Below are positions 22,739 through 33,205 of a stretch of 64,000 nt of DNA, one piece after another. Position 1 is the first letter of the stretch; each line of letters begins with the position of its first letter. The DNA lies in NCBI GenBank assembly GCA_024180945.1, contig JAKSGN010000003.1:248001-312000 (forward strand), read 5' to 3'. Origin of the DNA: Macrophomina tecta (lineage: Eukaryota > Ascomycota > Dothideomycetes > Botryosphaeriales > Botryosphaeriaceae). Below the pieces are notes generated by a model, which did not search any database, was not told the origin of the DNA, and saw only the letters and a program-made list of their open reading frames with translations. The position numbers were made by a program, and so were the translations under genes.

Positions 22739-23174
22739 TGTTACGGCGCAGCCTCCACAGTATAGGGAATAAGGAAGGAAAGGACGTTCTGCGGGGAACT
22801 CCAAAGAAAAGAGGGGATCACGTGGCTCAGCACGTGAGTACCCAAGGACGGACCCACCGAGCCCTTACGAGCCGGGCTCACAACGGCTCACCTCGAGCCC
22901 TCTGGAGCTGGGCTCGCAACAGCACCACTAGATTGTATACACTTTCCTACTTGTATATAAACCACACTCCTTAGATAGCTTTGACCTTCGTGGTCAACTT
23001 CCATAACAATTCAGCACATTGTTAGTAACACGGCCTTCGCACGCAGTGCTCAGTCTCATCACGTGTTCGACTTGCTCTCACCCTCTTCTTGTACCCACTC
23101 AAGGAAAACCCCCTCGACAGGTTTTCTCCCTCTTTGGTGTTCGGATCCTTAGAGGCAGAGGCCCGCTCGTTACA
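22739..23174. mobile_element. Solo LTR of a retrotransposon
   Basis: 436 bp beginning TGTTACGG and ending CTCGTTACA. The ends are imperfect inverted repeats (TGTTACG against TGTAACG). It is flanked by 5-bp direct repeats TCATC at 22734-22738 and 23175-23179, the usual LTR integration duplication. A TATATAAA box lies at 22954-22961, with two CACGTG hexamers at 22819-22824 and 22831-22836 upstream of it, as expected of an LTR promoter. No internal retroelement genes or second LTR are in the window, so it is a remnant of LTR-LTR recombination. Orientation is probably plus, from the TATA box. The superfamily cannot be told. Confidence 0.75.
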
Positions 23175-23179
23175 TCATC
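23175..23179 (+). repeat. 5-bp target duplication, right of solo LTR
   Basis: TCATC, matching 22734-22738. Confidence 0.7.
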
Positions 23180-23411
23180 GCTGCAGCTTCTCAGATTGAT
23201 TTCGTGAGGCTTCCCAAGCCAATTGGGCACGAGTAAAAGAGAGTGACCGACGGAAGTTGACGCACGCACTCTATTATAATCTGGGGACGGAGCCTAAATC
23301 AAGAGCTGTGATTACGTGTTTGTGGATGAGTTTGTTATAATTCCCCTTTTTATTCCTTTTTCCCTTTTTTTTTTTTTTTTTTCTCTTTCGCGTGCCCCTC
23401 CCTTCTTCCAA

Positions 23412-24911
23412 CTACTCCAAGCTGGCACCCCAGGGTGAGTAGTCCTTGCTCATGAAGAGCTTCTGCAAATCCCTCCTCCTGATTCCGACATTACCTCCAT
23501 CGAAAATTGGCAAAACCATAGCATCGTTCAAGAAGCCGGTAAACGGCCTCGAAGTATCGTAGGCCGAAACGCCAACAAGATTGATAGCGTCTATGGCTGA
23601 CTTGACCGCAGCATCAGAACAGTAGATCTTAGCCTCAAGAGCAAGTTCATGTCCCTTTCCGGACGTCAGAGCCTGCGCGGCTTTCCAGGTAAGGTATCTG
23701 CACCGCCACCGTCAGCCGCCAATCGCCCGCATCTCGGACGACTGCACTCACCTCGACGTCTCCGTCCTCATCTTGATGTTGATCAGCAAATCCGCCACGC
23801 TCTGGTGCTCGACAATCGGCACCGAGCCGCCGCGCGCCTCGCCCTTGGCAAACGCCAGCGCGGCGTCGAACGCGGCGCGCCCGATGCCCGTGCCCATGGC
23901 GCCGACCAGCGCGGCGGACATCTGGAACGCGCCGGTCACGACGGGCACGCCGGTGCCGGGCGCGCACAGGAGGTTCCCCTGCGGCACGCGCAGGCCGGCG
24001 TAGCGGATGTGCGGGCCCGACACGGCCGTGTGGCCGGCCGTCTGCGGGTGCTGCAGCACCTCAAAGCTGCCCGCCGCGTTGCGCGCGATGTCGGCGGGCG
24101 TCACCAGCAGGACCATGATGAGGTCTTCTGGCCGGGTGGCTGCGGCCTGCGCGTCCGCGTTCGTGCAGCGGCAGACGACGCAGGCGAGGTCGGCGCCGCG
24201 GAAGTCGAAGCCGGCGGAGTTGGTGGCCCAGAGCTGCTCGCTCGTGCAGTCAGCATGCGTGTTGCGAGCCTGGGTTGGGTGGCGGAGGGGGGGTTGGATT
24301 TTCTTGCCTTCTCGCCGGACAGCACCCACTCGTCGCCGTCCAGATACGCCGTGGTCTGCAGGCCCGGCGCGCCCGGCTCAAGCCAATTCGCCTGCAATCA
24401 GTTCCGTCAGCATCAGCCAGCACACTCACAGTAAGACACAATGGTATCTTATTAAAAAAAAAAAAAAAAAGCAAAGGAAAGAATGCCTCACCACACCCCC
24501 AGGCTCCGAATACACCAAACTGGCCACAGGCGCCCCCGTGCCCCTCAAAAACGGCTCCAAAAACGGCTCCAATCCCTCCCTCCACGCCGCAAGCAGTGGC
24601 GCCAGTCCCAAACCCGTCCCGAAAATCGTCAGCGACGCCGTCGGGTCGACCGCGTAGCACTCCTCGACGCACACGCACATCTCGACCAGGCTGCCCATCG
24701 CGCCGCCGAGCTCCTTCGGCACCATGCCCTTGATCAGGCCGCCCGCCACCGCCGCCTCGTAGATCGGCTTAAGCGACTGGAAGCGCAGGTCCGGCCGCGT
24801 TGGCGGGATGGAGCCGTAGAGGGCGGGTGCGGTGCGCAGGTGCGCGTGGGCGAAGGCGCGGGCGGCGTTGCGCGTGGCGGCTTCGCTAGGGGAGAGGGTG
24901 AAGTCGACCAT
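23412..24911 (-). CDS. Acyl-CoA dehydrogenase family protein
   Basis: Exons on minus: 24911-24492, 24391-24308, 24233-23752 and 23697-23412, giving 423 residues. These FAD enzymes oxidise acyl-CoA (or nitroalkane-like relatives) at the alpha-beta carbons. Seen: the N-terminal helical domain with PKELGGAMGSLVEMCVCVEE, the mid beta-domain LWATNSAGFDFRGADLACVV, and the C-terminal helical domain with GGSVPIVEHQSVADLLINIK and LPIFDGGNVGIRRRDLQKL. Length is close to the family norm. Intron 2 (24234-24307) has a GC-AG border, donor GCAAGA, with a good CTGAC branch; no GT donor fits the frame. Intron 1 (24392-24491) contains a 17-base homopolymer. The ATG at 24911 gives the usual MVDFTLSPSE start; the open frame upstream looks unconserved. 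It has no peroxisomal C-terminal SKL. The substrate is unknown. Confidence 0.88.
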
Positions 24912-25913
24912 GGTGGGCAGACGGGCCGATGAGGGGGGGCTGGCGGATGAATGGTGTTGGAGGATTGCAGGTGGTGGAGAACTGAGCTGAGCGCTGGTCT
25001 TGAAGACGGGCCTATCCGTCTGAAGAATGGCCGCGTTGGCTTGAGGCCTGGCGGGGGTTATTGAGTTCGTCGCTCCTTCTGCTCCTCGGCGTCGTCTGTG
25101 CCACGGCGTCCAGCAAAGAGAAAGGGGGTTAATGCAGGGCTGCGGTGTTGAGTCGTGGAGGTTGATGTTGTGGGTTCCCCGCGTAAGCAGAGGCCCACTA
25201 CCTCGGATAGGCGTCATGCCGCTTTGAGACGTGAGCACTGCATGTGTACTATGTGCTCAGGCTGTGTGGCATTTTCAGAGTCAGTTGCGGAGCAGATCTT
25301 CCTGGATTCGGCCGGAGCGATCGTCCCTATAGGCCCGTTGCAGACAGCGGCGGAGAATTGACTCGTTGATTCGCTGTTTCGCGTCAAACCTGGCAACTCC
25401 CGCAACACGAGATACGACAAGACTAACTCCTTGGGGTAGCGTGAATTGGCGGAGTTTCGGAGGTGCGAATTACTGCGCCGCTCAATTTTCGCCCTTTCAT
25501 CTCTCCTCGAACGCCGTAGTGGGGCAGAGTTTCATTGAGCCCGCGACTCGGGTTGGTTTTAGGCATCTCATATGGTGAAAGGGAGCGGTGCTAATGAGGC
25601 GGTGAGCGTAGCCAATGTCTTGAGTTACTCGCAGTGGCCCAGCACCGCCGAATGAGACTTACAAGGGGACCAACAACGATTCCTTGCACCTGCCTGCGTC
25701 ATTCTCAAAGAGAATTCAGAGTTGCTTTTCTCGAGCGCTCGAAATAGCTGTGGAATCGTATGCGGCCCCATCTTGGCCTCCTGCGTGCGAACAGCTCTCT
25801 GGCTCGTCGGATTAAGTATTGCTTCTCAAGATCGCCACCCCATCATGACTATATTCTGCATACCTAAAAGTACATGTCCACCACGCTCTCGTCCTCTGCG
25901 CCCTGCCCACCCC
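24912..25913. other. Intergenic, promoter of acyl-CoA dehydrogenase
   Basis: 1 kb between the dehydrogenase start and the 3' end of the next minus-strand gene. ORFs here show no family signal. Confidence 0.5.
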
Positions 25914-27330
25914 TCAAAGCCACCGCTCCACCCTTCTCTCTGGGCCCCTTCCGCCCGAGTCAACGCTTTCCACATCCACCGTCCTCTGCACTGTCACCAC
26001 CATCCGCGGCGCCTCCTCCGTGCTCCCCTTCGCCACGATTTCCTCCTGGCTCTCCGACATGGCCTGCGTGATGCTATACGGGTCCGGCTTCTTGCCCACC
26101 CTGAGCCCCCCGCCCAGACTACCACCACTCTTATGACTCTGCAACTCATGACCCTCACTCCCGTTTTTGTTATTGCTTTTGCTGTAAGGACCGGTGCCGG
26201 AGGAAATGCCGCCGCTTTTGTGCTGCGACTGCCCGTACTGACCGCGCCAGAACTTGCTGCTGAAGATGGGGACAACCATGGGGGCTTGGCCGACGAAGAT
26301 GGCGACGAAGTCTTCGCGGAGGGTCCACATGGCGGCGATGTCGCCGCGCTTGAGCTGTGGCGATTGTCAATTTTGTTTTGCTCTTTCGATATATATATGT
26401 ATATATATATGTCTCAACATACCCCGAAGACGAAGACGATGCGCAGGATAGCGGCGACCATGCAGAAGGCGCCGAGGCCGAAGAGGAAGCAGAGGCCGAT
26501 TCGACGGAGGAGAGGGAGCTGAAGGGGTCCGATCACCTTTTTTTGGGCGGGGGGAGAGCTTTAGTCACTGTGGAGGGAAATCGATGGGGCCGGATGGCTT
26601 ACCGGGATGGGAATGAGGACGATGACCAGGTCAGTGGTCAGGTTCAGGGCCAGGATGGAGTAGAAGAAGACGGTGTTTTGCGGGACGCAGTATTCTACAG
26701 CGCTGAGATCAGCTCCGAAAGGGCCGGAACGGGCAGAGAAAGCGCACCACCTGGATCAGGATACACCTGGAACAGGTGCCCGAAAGGCCGGCAGACGAGG
26801 GCGAAGAGTAGGACGATCACGAAGCCAGCGGTAACCACGAGCCCCATTGCCGGTATGATGCACTTCTCAACCCACAGCCCTCTTACCAAGCGCTGGTAGA
26901 AGAAGAGCATGTTGAGCTTCAGAATCCAGACGATGGCAACGTAGGTGATCTGGCCCGCCATGAACAGCTTCGAGCCGTACTCCCAGATCGGCCGTTCCGA
27001 CACGGGCATTGCTATGCGTTGGGCTGGCGTCAAGAGAGATGTGTGCTTGCCCCCAACGTCGAGAATGAAGATGTGAGCCAGGACCGTGATGGAAGTGTAC
27101 ACGGCCTTTTTTTCGGAAGAAGTGAGTCAGTGGCTGCTCAGAGCACATAGGCGATGTCGCTCCTCACTCACCCATGCCAGCACTACAAGGAAGTCATCAG
27201 GCTTGAAGTTTTGGATACCGACCAGCCTCCACCGGCAGAAGAGCCGCAGAAAGATAGCCAAGGTGCCGAAGCTGTAGAGCGTCCAAAGCTCGGTGATCGG
27301 TTCCACCGCCGCGGCTGGTAATGGTGCCAT
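25914..27330 (-). CDS. SAT4/rhodopsin-domain integral membrane protein (PTH11-like)
   Basis: Exons on minus: 27330-27172, 27105-26751, 26694-26603, 26518-26423 and 26354-25914, giving 380 residues. The family is seven-helix fungal plasma-membrane proteins, some of them non-canonical GPCRs. Hallmarks: RLFCRWRLVGIQNFKPDDFL after helix 1, VAIVWILKLNMLFFYQRLVR in helix 3, CRPFGHLFQVYPDPEYC, TDLVIVLIPIPLLRRIGL, and VFGLKRGDIAAMWTLREDF before the last helix with APMVVPIFS. No N-terminal CFEM domain or signal peptide is present. The tail from about residue 265 is Gly/Ser/Lys-rich. Intron 4 (26355-26422) contains an AT microsatellite. The ligand is unknown and there is no cluster context. Confidence 0.85.
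26389..26411. repeat. AT dinucleotide microsatellite in intron
   Basis: Alternating AT with two interrupting G bases, inside the fourth intron of the SAT4-type gene. Confidence 0.8.
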
Positions 27331-28554
27331 GACGGAAAACCGCTACACAACAGAGAGGATGGAGTGAAAGCAACTGGAGAAAATGGAATGCGAAATACTT
27401 TCAGCAGAAGGATTCGCATCGCGGAGATGGCGTTATAGATCTCACGGGGCCCAAATTGGCCATCCTGGATCGAGCAAGCCGAAAGAGAGATCGAGGCCCG
27501 GAGAACATATCGTGGAGCAGTTATTGGTAGGCGAATTACCCCATCCGGCAGTGGATTGTCTCGGCTCTTCATGCGAAAACAGATTCCCCTCGCGTCGCAT
27601 GTTTGAGCACGACTCAAACACCTGCAGAGTTGGCAAGGGTCGCATCGGAATTGGTTCCAATAGGTTGGAACCGGGAACGGGTCATCGAGGTCCACATCCA
27701 GGGTCATCATCGGTACCCTTCGCCGGCCACGGCCAACTGGTGGCCCTTCTGGTAGGCGCGTCTGTCCCGGCGGAACGATCAAGGCGGACAGGAGAGTCAG
27801 GCGTCCGGTATCTCCCTGAACTCACTGACGGGCTGCTCCACCGCGCTGACCACGCCCACGGCAGAGAAGAACCCTCTTAGTGGCTGTGCTCACACATCAA
27901 TGGCCTCGTTCAAGTCAGGGCGTGGCGGTAAGAGGCCAATGTGATGTGCCGCTCGTCTCCGGAGATCGCGGTGGAGGCATTCGCGTAGAGAATTGGCGTT
28001 ACCATAAGATGCGTGTGACTGCAGCTCCCGAGCCAATATTCTAATCCAGCTCGACAGACACAACTGGACCCGAGGCGCGACCGCTGTGGTTGCGGTGAAG
28101 AGAAGGAGGCTACGGGAATGAAGATAGCTCGACAAAGAAGGGAAAAGTGAAGGGTGCCCAGTGGCGTGTGCAGATCTCGGGTAACGGGCCGCAAGTGAAT
28201 TTTGTTGCTAGTCAGGCAGTAGCTGAGTCATGTCTAACGGAGCTCTACGAGGCAGTTCAGAAAAGCCTACTCTTACAACCCTCGAAATAAACACATCTTC
28301 AAATCGGTCAGCATGTGATCGGACTTCATGTGAATGCTGGATATACAAACAGAGGGGACAAAGGAGCACCGTAACATACCACAGCACCATGATTTCTTCA
28401 AACGCAATCTCTCCAAAACTCCACCCATTGAACTCCGCAAGCAACCGCTCATTTCCCCCCAACACTTACTAGAGATAACCCGCAGTCCTAAGGAGACCAC
28501 CAGAAAGAAAACAGCCACCCATTGACCGCTGTCAAACGCCACACACCCACACTC
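27331..28554. other. Intergenic, no gene recognised
   Basis: 1.2 kb upstream of the SAT4-type gene and downstream of the Zn2Cys6 gene, all on minus. No conserved coding signal was seen. Confidence 0.5.
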
Positions 28555-30595
28555 CTATATCGGGACCTGCGGCCTATTCACCCCTAAACAACCCCTCTCG
28601 ACTTTCTCCACATTAACCAGATTCGGCGACGACCCCTTAGACGAAGCAGTAGTAGTCCACCCTCCGGGCTCCGGCCGGCCACCCGCCAGATCCTCCATCG
28701 CCATCTTCTCCCTTAGCAGATCGGCCAGCACGTTGGCCTGGCGCAGACCCATGGCCTCGCCGATGTGCGACAGCACGTTCACGGCCCATACCTGGGTCTT
28801 GCGGGTTGTGACGTCCTGGTTGCCGACGAGGAACAGCGTCCAGAGCAGTAGGGTCGAGCCGTAGGTACGGACGAGCGGGATGTGCGTGGACGCGAGCTGC
28901 CAGGCCGCGTCGGAGAAGCCCATGTCGAAATCGGACCACGGAAATTCGAGAAGGCCGAGGCGGGTGATCATTTTCTTTTGGGTGCGGCGGGTGTTTTTGG
29001 CGCTGTCGCTAGATGAAGAGGAGAAGGAGGAGGAGGAGGAGGAGGAGGAGGAGGAGGAGGAGGAGGAGGAGGAGGAGGATGATGATGATGATGAGGAGGA
29101 GGATTCTGGGGTCGTGGGGCTGTTTGTGGAGGACGCGGAGTGGTACCTTTCGCGCTGGCGGACGGCGGAGATGTAGCCGATGTGCTGTGGGACGCTGGCC
29201 TGGACTTCTGCCTGCAGCTGGTACAAGGTGCGTGTGCAGTCGGCGAAGAGGTTCATGAAACGCGCCTCGGTGAAGATGGGCGGGATGGCGGAGAAGCCGG
29301 TAAGCAGGGCTTTGCGCATCATGCCCTGGAGCAGCAACCGGCAGTTCCGCATACTGGTCCAAATATTGGCGTGCCAGTAGCCTGGATAAATGTGGTAGTA
29401 GCCATTCACGACAATCTCTGGATCGTCGTCGGTCGGAATGGTTCGATATTGCCAGGAGGCCGGGAGAGATTCTATCAGCTCTACTATCTGCGCATCAAGC
29501 TCAAGCGCGCGGTCAATGATGAGCCTGCAGTCCCAGGTGGACCTGCTCCGCCAGTAGGCCCGGAAGTTGGCAAAGTCCATCATGATTTCGCGCAGCCGGT
29601 AGAGCGGGTTCTCTCGGTCCACATAGCGGTCCCTGATGGCCTCGTCCATCAGTTGCTTCACTGGTTCTGGGAAGTTGACGTCCCGTGTGATGCAGCTGAT
29701 CAGGAGGTTGGACGTGATCTGCATGAGCATCCGGCGACCAACGCTACTTTGGAGTTGACGGTGCCCGCGCATGCATATCAGAGCAGAAGCACCGTTGATA
29801 TGATTTTCCCAGGCCACTAAAGACTCCTTCGTGCGGCCGCTGATGGCCTCAAAAAGACCGAGAATGATTACAGCCAAAACTGAGCTGTCCTTTATTGCCA
29901 CGGCGGGGTCACGGAGTGCCTTGTTGGTGCTTTGGATGGCCTCGAGATAGCGCTTCCAGCCCATCTTCTCGAATTCGGGATTGTGGCTCTGGCGATACAG
30001 CCCCATCAGGCCAACGGCCTTCATGCTCGTGTACAGGTGGTCGTCAATTTCACATGACCAGACGTCTGCAGTGGATCCGGGTTGGGCCATGGGGCTGTTG
30101 GCCGAGAAGATGACGTTATTGCAGAAGTTCGAAAAGAAGTAGCCGGCCGCTCGATCATCGGGCGAAGCGGCCAAGGCGTACAAGTTCCCGCTGTTGAACC
30201 TGGGCTGGCCCGGGCTGCGGCGTTGAACTGCACGGGTCCCATTGAAAGCCGAGTTGTCGACAAAGGCGGCGGAGGAGTTGTTTGCTGAGTCAGAGGATGC
30301 GGGTATTGTGACCTGCTGCACATCGTCTCTGTGCTTTTTCTTGGCCGAGTTGGCGCGCACTCTCTTCTCCACCTTGGCGCTCTCGTTGCGAAAGAGCACC
30401 TGCTGCAGGTCACGATAGCCCGGGCATTTTCGCTTGGCCCGAGAACACTGCGAGCATCCGTCGGGCAGTGGCTGCTGGTCACACTGGAGCGCAGAGTCAG
30501 TCGAGAGTCATGCAACGTCCTCCGGCCCTACATACTCTGATCTTCCGTTTTCGGCAGGTTTCGCAGCCACGGCTCGGAGGACCGCAGTAGACCAT
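28555..30595 (-). CDS. Zn2Cys6 fungal transcription factor with long poly-Ser tract
   Basis: Exons on minus: 30595-30536 and 30483-28555, giving 662 residues. A nuclear DNA-binding regulator. The N-terminal binuclear zinc cluster is split by the only intron: CETCRKRKIRC on exon 1 into exon 2, then CSQCSRAKRKC, fitting C-x2-C-x6-C...C-x2-C-x6-C. The rest is the fungal-specific regulatory region (DUF3468-like), with GLMGLYRQSHNPEF, ILGLFEAISGRTKESLVAWENHINGA-type segments and a C-terminal helical part. From about residue 480 there is a run of some 30 serines (29017-29105), followed by a basic stretch. The start is the first ATG before the zinc cluster. Targets are unknown. It neighbours membrane-protein genes but no pathway genes, so a role as a cluster regulator is unsupported. 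Confidence 0.9.
29017..29105. repeat. Coding trinucleotide repeat (poly-Ser)
   Basis: A GGA/TCC run followed by TGA/TCA triplets, in frame with the transcription factor and encoding about 30 serines. Likely to vary in length between strains. Confidence 0.9.
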
Positions 30596-31580
30596 GGATG
30601 AAGTCACTGGCCGATGGACCTACTAGACGCCCCCGGCTCCTCGCACTGACGCCCGAACTGGCTCTGATGGCTGCGGGGCGTTTATCAGGGGAGCCACCAC
30701 AGCTGCTGCCTGAGCGGTGCGTGGCGGTGCAGTAGGCGCAGGCGACAGAGGCGTAGAGAGCCCTTAGCTCTGATCGATGGGCTGGTTGCTAGGAAAGACG
30801 GGCGGGTGGAGTCGCATAGATGGCCAGAAGGGGAATGTAGTGCGGAGCTGCGAGGCTGATGAGCGGGAGGGCGGGAAGGCCGAGGGCGGCGTCCTCGTCA
30901 ACGGCCAGCCCAGTCACGTGCCACTGTGTAATTGCGTCGCGGCCTGAGGCTGTGCAGGACCGCGCGTTATGCAGGATGGACCTGGACGAGTTTGGGAGGA
31001 ATGGACGCGGCCAACCAGAGGGCTGGAGGGGCTGCGTGCTGCGTGCTGCTCCAGCCCCCGTATGCGCGTTGGAAACGACCGAGCGTCTCGCAGTCAGCGC
31101 TTTGCTACTTTGGGCCTGCAGCGCGAGCCAATCGGAAAACAGGACGTCGGCTTCTGGTAGATCACGCATGCCTCAAACAGTCCCCAACACCCGAACAAAC
31201 AGTCACTGCGGCAGATAGTGCTGAGACGTATGCGTCCAGGCAAGGCACATCTCAAGCGACTTCGAGATTCAGCCTGCTTTTTCTTGCGGGAGAGGATGGA
31301 GGAAACAGCAAAAGGCAGCTAAGATATAGTCACGTCGCTGGCTATGGGTTAGGGGTAAGCAAGAAAAACACTAGGTAGTAAGTAAGCATCTTCTATCGCC
31401 CGTAAAGCCTTCTCGAGCGTCCGAGAAGTCAAGCGTTTCCCCATGTCGTGGAAGACTGTCCCGAATATGAGCATACTGGCCCGAAATTCATATGTTCTCA
31501 CCTTTACACACGAGGCAGAAATTTTAGGTATCATCTTGATTGGTTTCCATCATCAAAACCTCCGCGGCCATATGAAACGC
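30596..31580. other. Intergenic, promoter of the Zn2Cys6 gene
   Basis: 985 bp between the regulator start and the 3' end of the DUF7702 gene, both on minus. No gene was recognised. Confidence 0.5.
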
Positions 31581-32495
31581 TCAAGTATTTCCGGCCCTTC
31601 CTCTTCCAGACTCTAAATCAACGTCAGTCCGCCCCGACCCCATTGCAGCATTCCCTCCATCCGCATTTCCCGTCTCTTCCTTCTCTAAATCCTCCTGCAT
31701 CTCCCTCCACTCCTCTCTGGACAGCACTCTCACCCCCCATCCCAGAGCCACATGCACCGCACTCACCACCATCTCCGGCAACAACCCCAAACATAAAAAG
31801 AGAGTGGGATTTCCACTGGTTGCGCTGAAAGCCGACACGTCCCCTAGCACATCCACCGCCAAATAAACCGTCCGCACGCACAACAGCGGCAGCCCCCCCA
31901 CCAGCACCACCAAAACCCGCCTCTCTCCCCGCAGCACGCACGCGCGGAACCGCACGGCCAGCTCGCCCGCCGCGGCCACGACGCCCGCGCACGCGACGAC
32001 GTACATGGCGGCGGCGGCCTTCAGCGTGTCCGAGTGGCGCGCGACGCCGTGCAGGATCTCGTCGCGCGAGAGGCCGCGGTAGCCGACGCTCGCGCAGATG
32101 AAGGCCGCGGCGAGGAGCAGCTCGACGAGGCGGAGGCAGTCTCTGCGCAGCAGGCTGGTGCCGGAGAGGGCGAATGCGCCGGGGTGCGAGTGCCGGATGA
32201 AGTCGCGCAGGCGGTGGACCAGGCCCAGGCTCATCAAGAGGAGGGGGGAGAGGCCGTCGACGGCGAGGGTCGCGGCCGCGGCGCGGAGGCCGGGCTGGGT
32301 TGGGTGCGTGTGCGCGGCGAGGGTGAGGGCGGCGTAGAGGAGGCGCGTGAGCGAGAAGGTGGTGAGGACGAACCACGTCCACCCGCTTTGCTGCCAGCCG
32401 TGGCGGAAGATGAGGAGGATGGAGAGGATGAGGCAGGGGCCATAGAAGATAAGGACGGGAACGGAGAGGGCGTCTAGGTAGGAGAGTTTCGTCAT
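31581..32495 (-). CDS. DUF7702-type integral membrane protein, copy A
   Basis: A single exon of 304 residues. Function unknown. Seven hydrophobic segments span residues about 10-30, 42-60, 75-100, 123-142, 160-180, 193-215 and 232-255. Family-like features are FYGPCLILSILLIFRHG in helix 1 followed by SGWTWFVLTTFSLTRLLYA, and SPLLLMSLGLVHRL after helix 3. The acidic, glycine-rich tail from about residue 262 is probably cytoplasmic. The arrangement matches the protein encoded divergently at 33206, so the two are likely paralogues. The first ATG (32495) precedes helix 1 by few residues; no signal peptide cleavage is expected. Confidence 0.75.
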   Translation of the reverse strand: MTKLSYLDALSVPVLIFYGPCLILSILLIFRHGWQQSGWTWFVLTTFSLTRLLYAALTLAAHTHPTQPGLRAAAATLAVDGLSPLLLMSLGLVHRLRDFIRHSHPGAFALSGTSLLRRDCLRLVELLLAAAFICASVGYRGLSRDEILHGVARHSDTLKAAAAMYVVACAGVVAAAGELAVRFRACVLRGERRVLVVLVGGLPLLCVRTVYLAVDVLGDVSAFSATSGNPTLFLCLGLLPEMVVSAVHVALGWGVRVLSREEWREMQEDLEKEETGNADGGNAAMGSGRTDVDLESGRGRAGNT

Positions 32496-33205
32496 TGCGG
32501 GCGTGGCGTTGATGGCTTGGTTCGAGTTGTAGAGCCACGTCTAGACTCGGTAGACATCATCAAAGGCGTAGGCGAGGAAAGAGGCCGATATAAAGATTGT
32601 GGATGCATGTAGGATGGAGTGCCGCAAAGCCGTGTTGATGCTGACATGCGCTTGGCCGCGAGAGGCAATGGGACTCGAGGTGCTAACCGAATCGGTGCAG
32701 GAGTGCGAGAGTCTGCTGCGCAGGCCTGCGCTTTGATTCCTTTCAACGAACTCCACCAACGGCTCTTTGGGAGAAGAGAGAAAGAGGCGCAGCGTGCTAC
32801 CCACTCGCAATATCCTCATGTTTTCGGCGTAGACCCAGTGCTTCCTCAGCCCCCACTGCGCCCTCAGGCATCACCTATAAATTCCGCGTCCCACTCCCGC
32901 CAAGGTAGGCCATCAGCCTGCCAACACCAGCCAAGCTTTCCAACGTTGCTCGGCATTAACGTCTTGCATCACCGCAACTAAACTTCCCGAGTCTCATACC
33001 TACCGGCGCCAGGGCGACTTTCCTTCGCCCATCGCCTCCCCTGACTCGCCCTCTCCCAACAAGCCATTCCTCCGGCCCCCAAACCTCGCCCTCTCAAAAA
33101 GAAAGAAAAAAAAAAAAAACAAGGAATCAGGAAGCAGCGCCCCACATAACCGACAACAAACACCACCAAAACTAGCCAGGATCTCAAAAAAACACGAGCA
33201 TCACC
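32496..33205. promoter_or_regulatory. Divergent intergenic region between DUF7702 paralogues
   Basis: 710 bp between two start codons pointing outward. It contains an A run (33106-33119) upstream of the plus-strand copy. Co-regulation is possible, but no shared motif was found. Confidence 0.5.

Noticed and set aside
22739..23030. Shorter LTR ending at GTAACA (23025-23030), which pairs perfectly with TGTTAC
   Set aside because: The flanks do not match (TCATC against CGGCC). The end at 23174 has a matching 5-bp duplication and was preferred.
24912..25238. N-terminal extension of the acyl-CoA dehydrogenase frame
   Set aside because: The 109 added residues are unlike the family; the ATG at 24911 gives the usual N-terminus.
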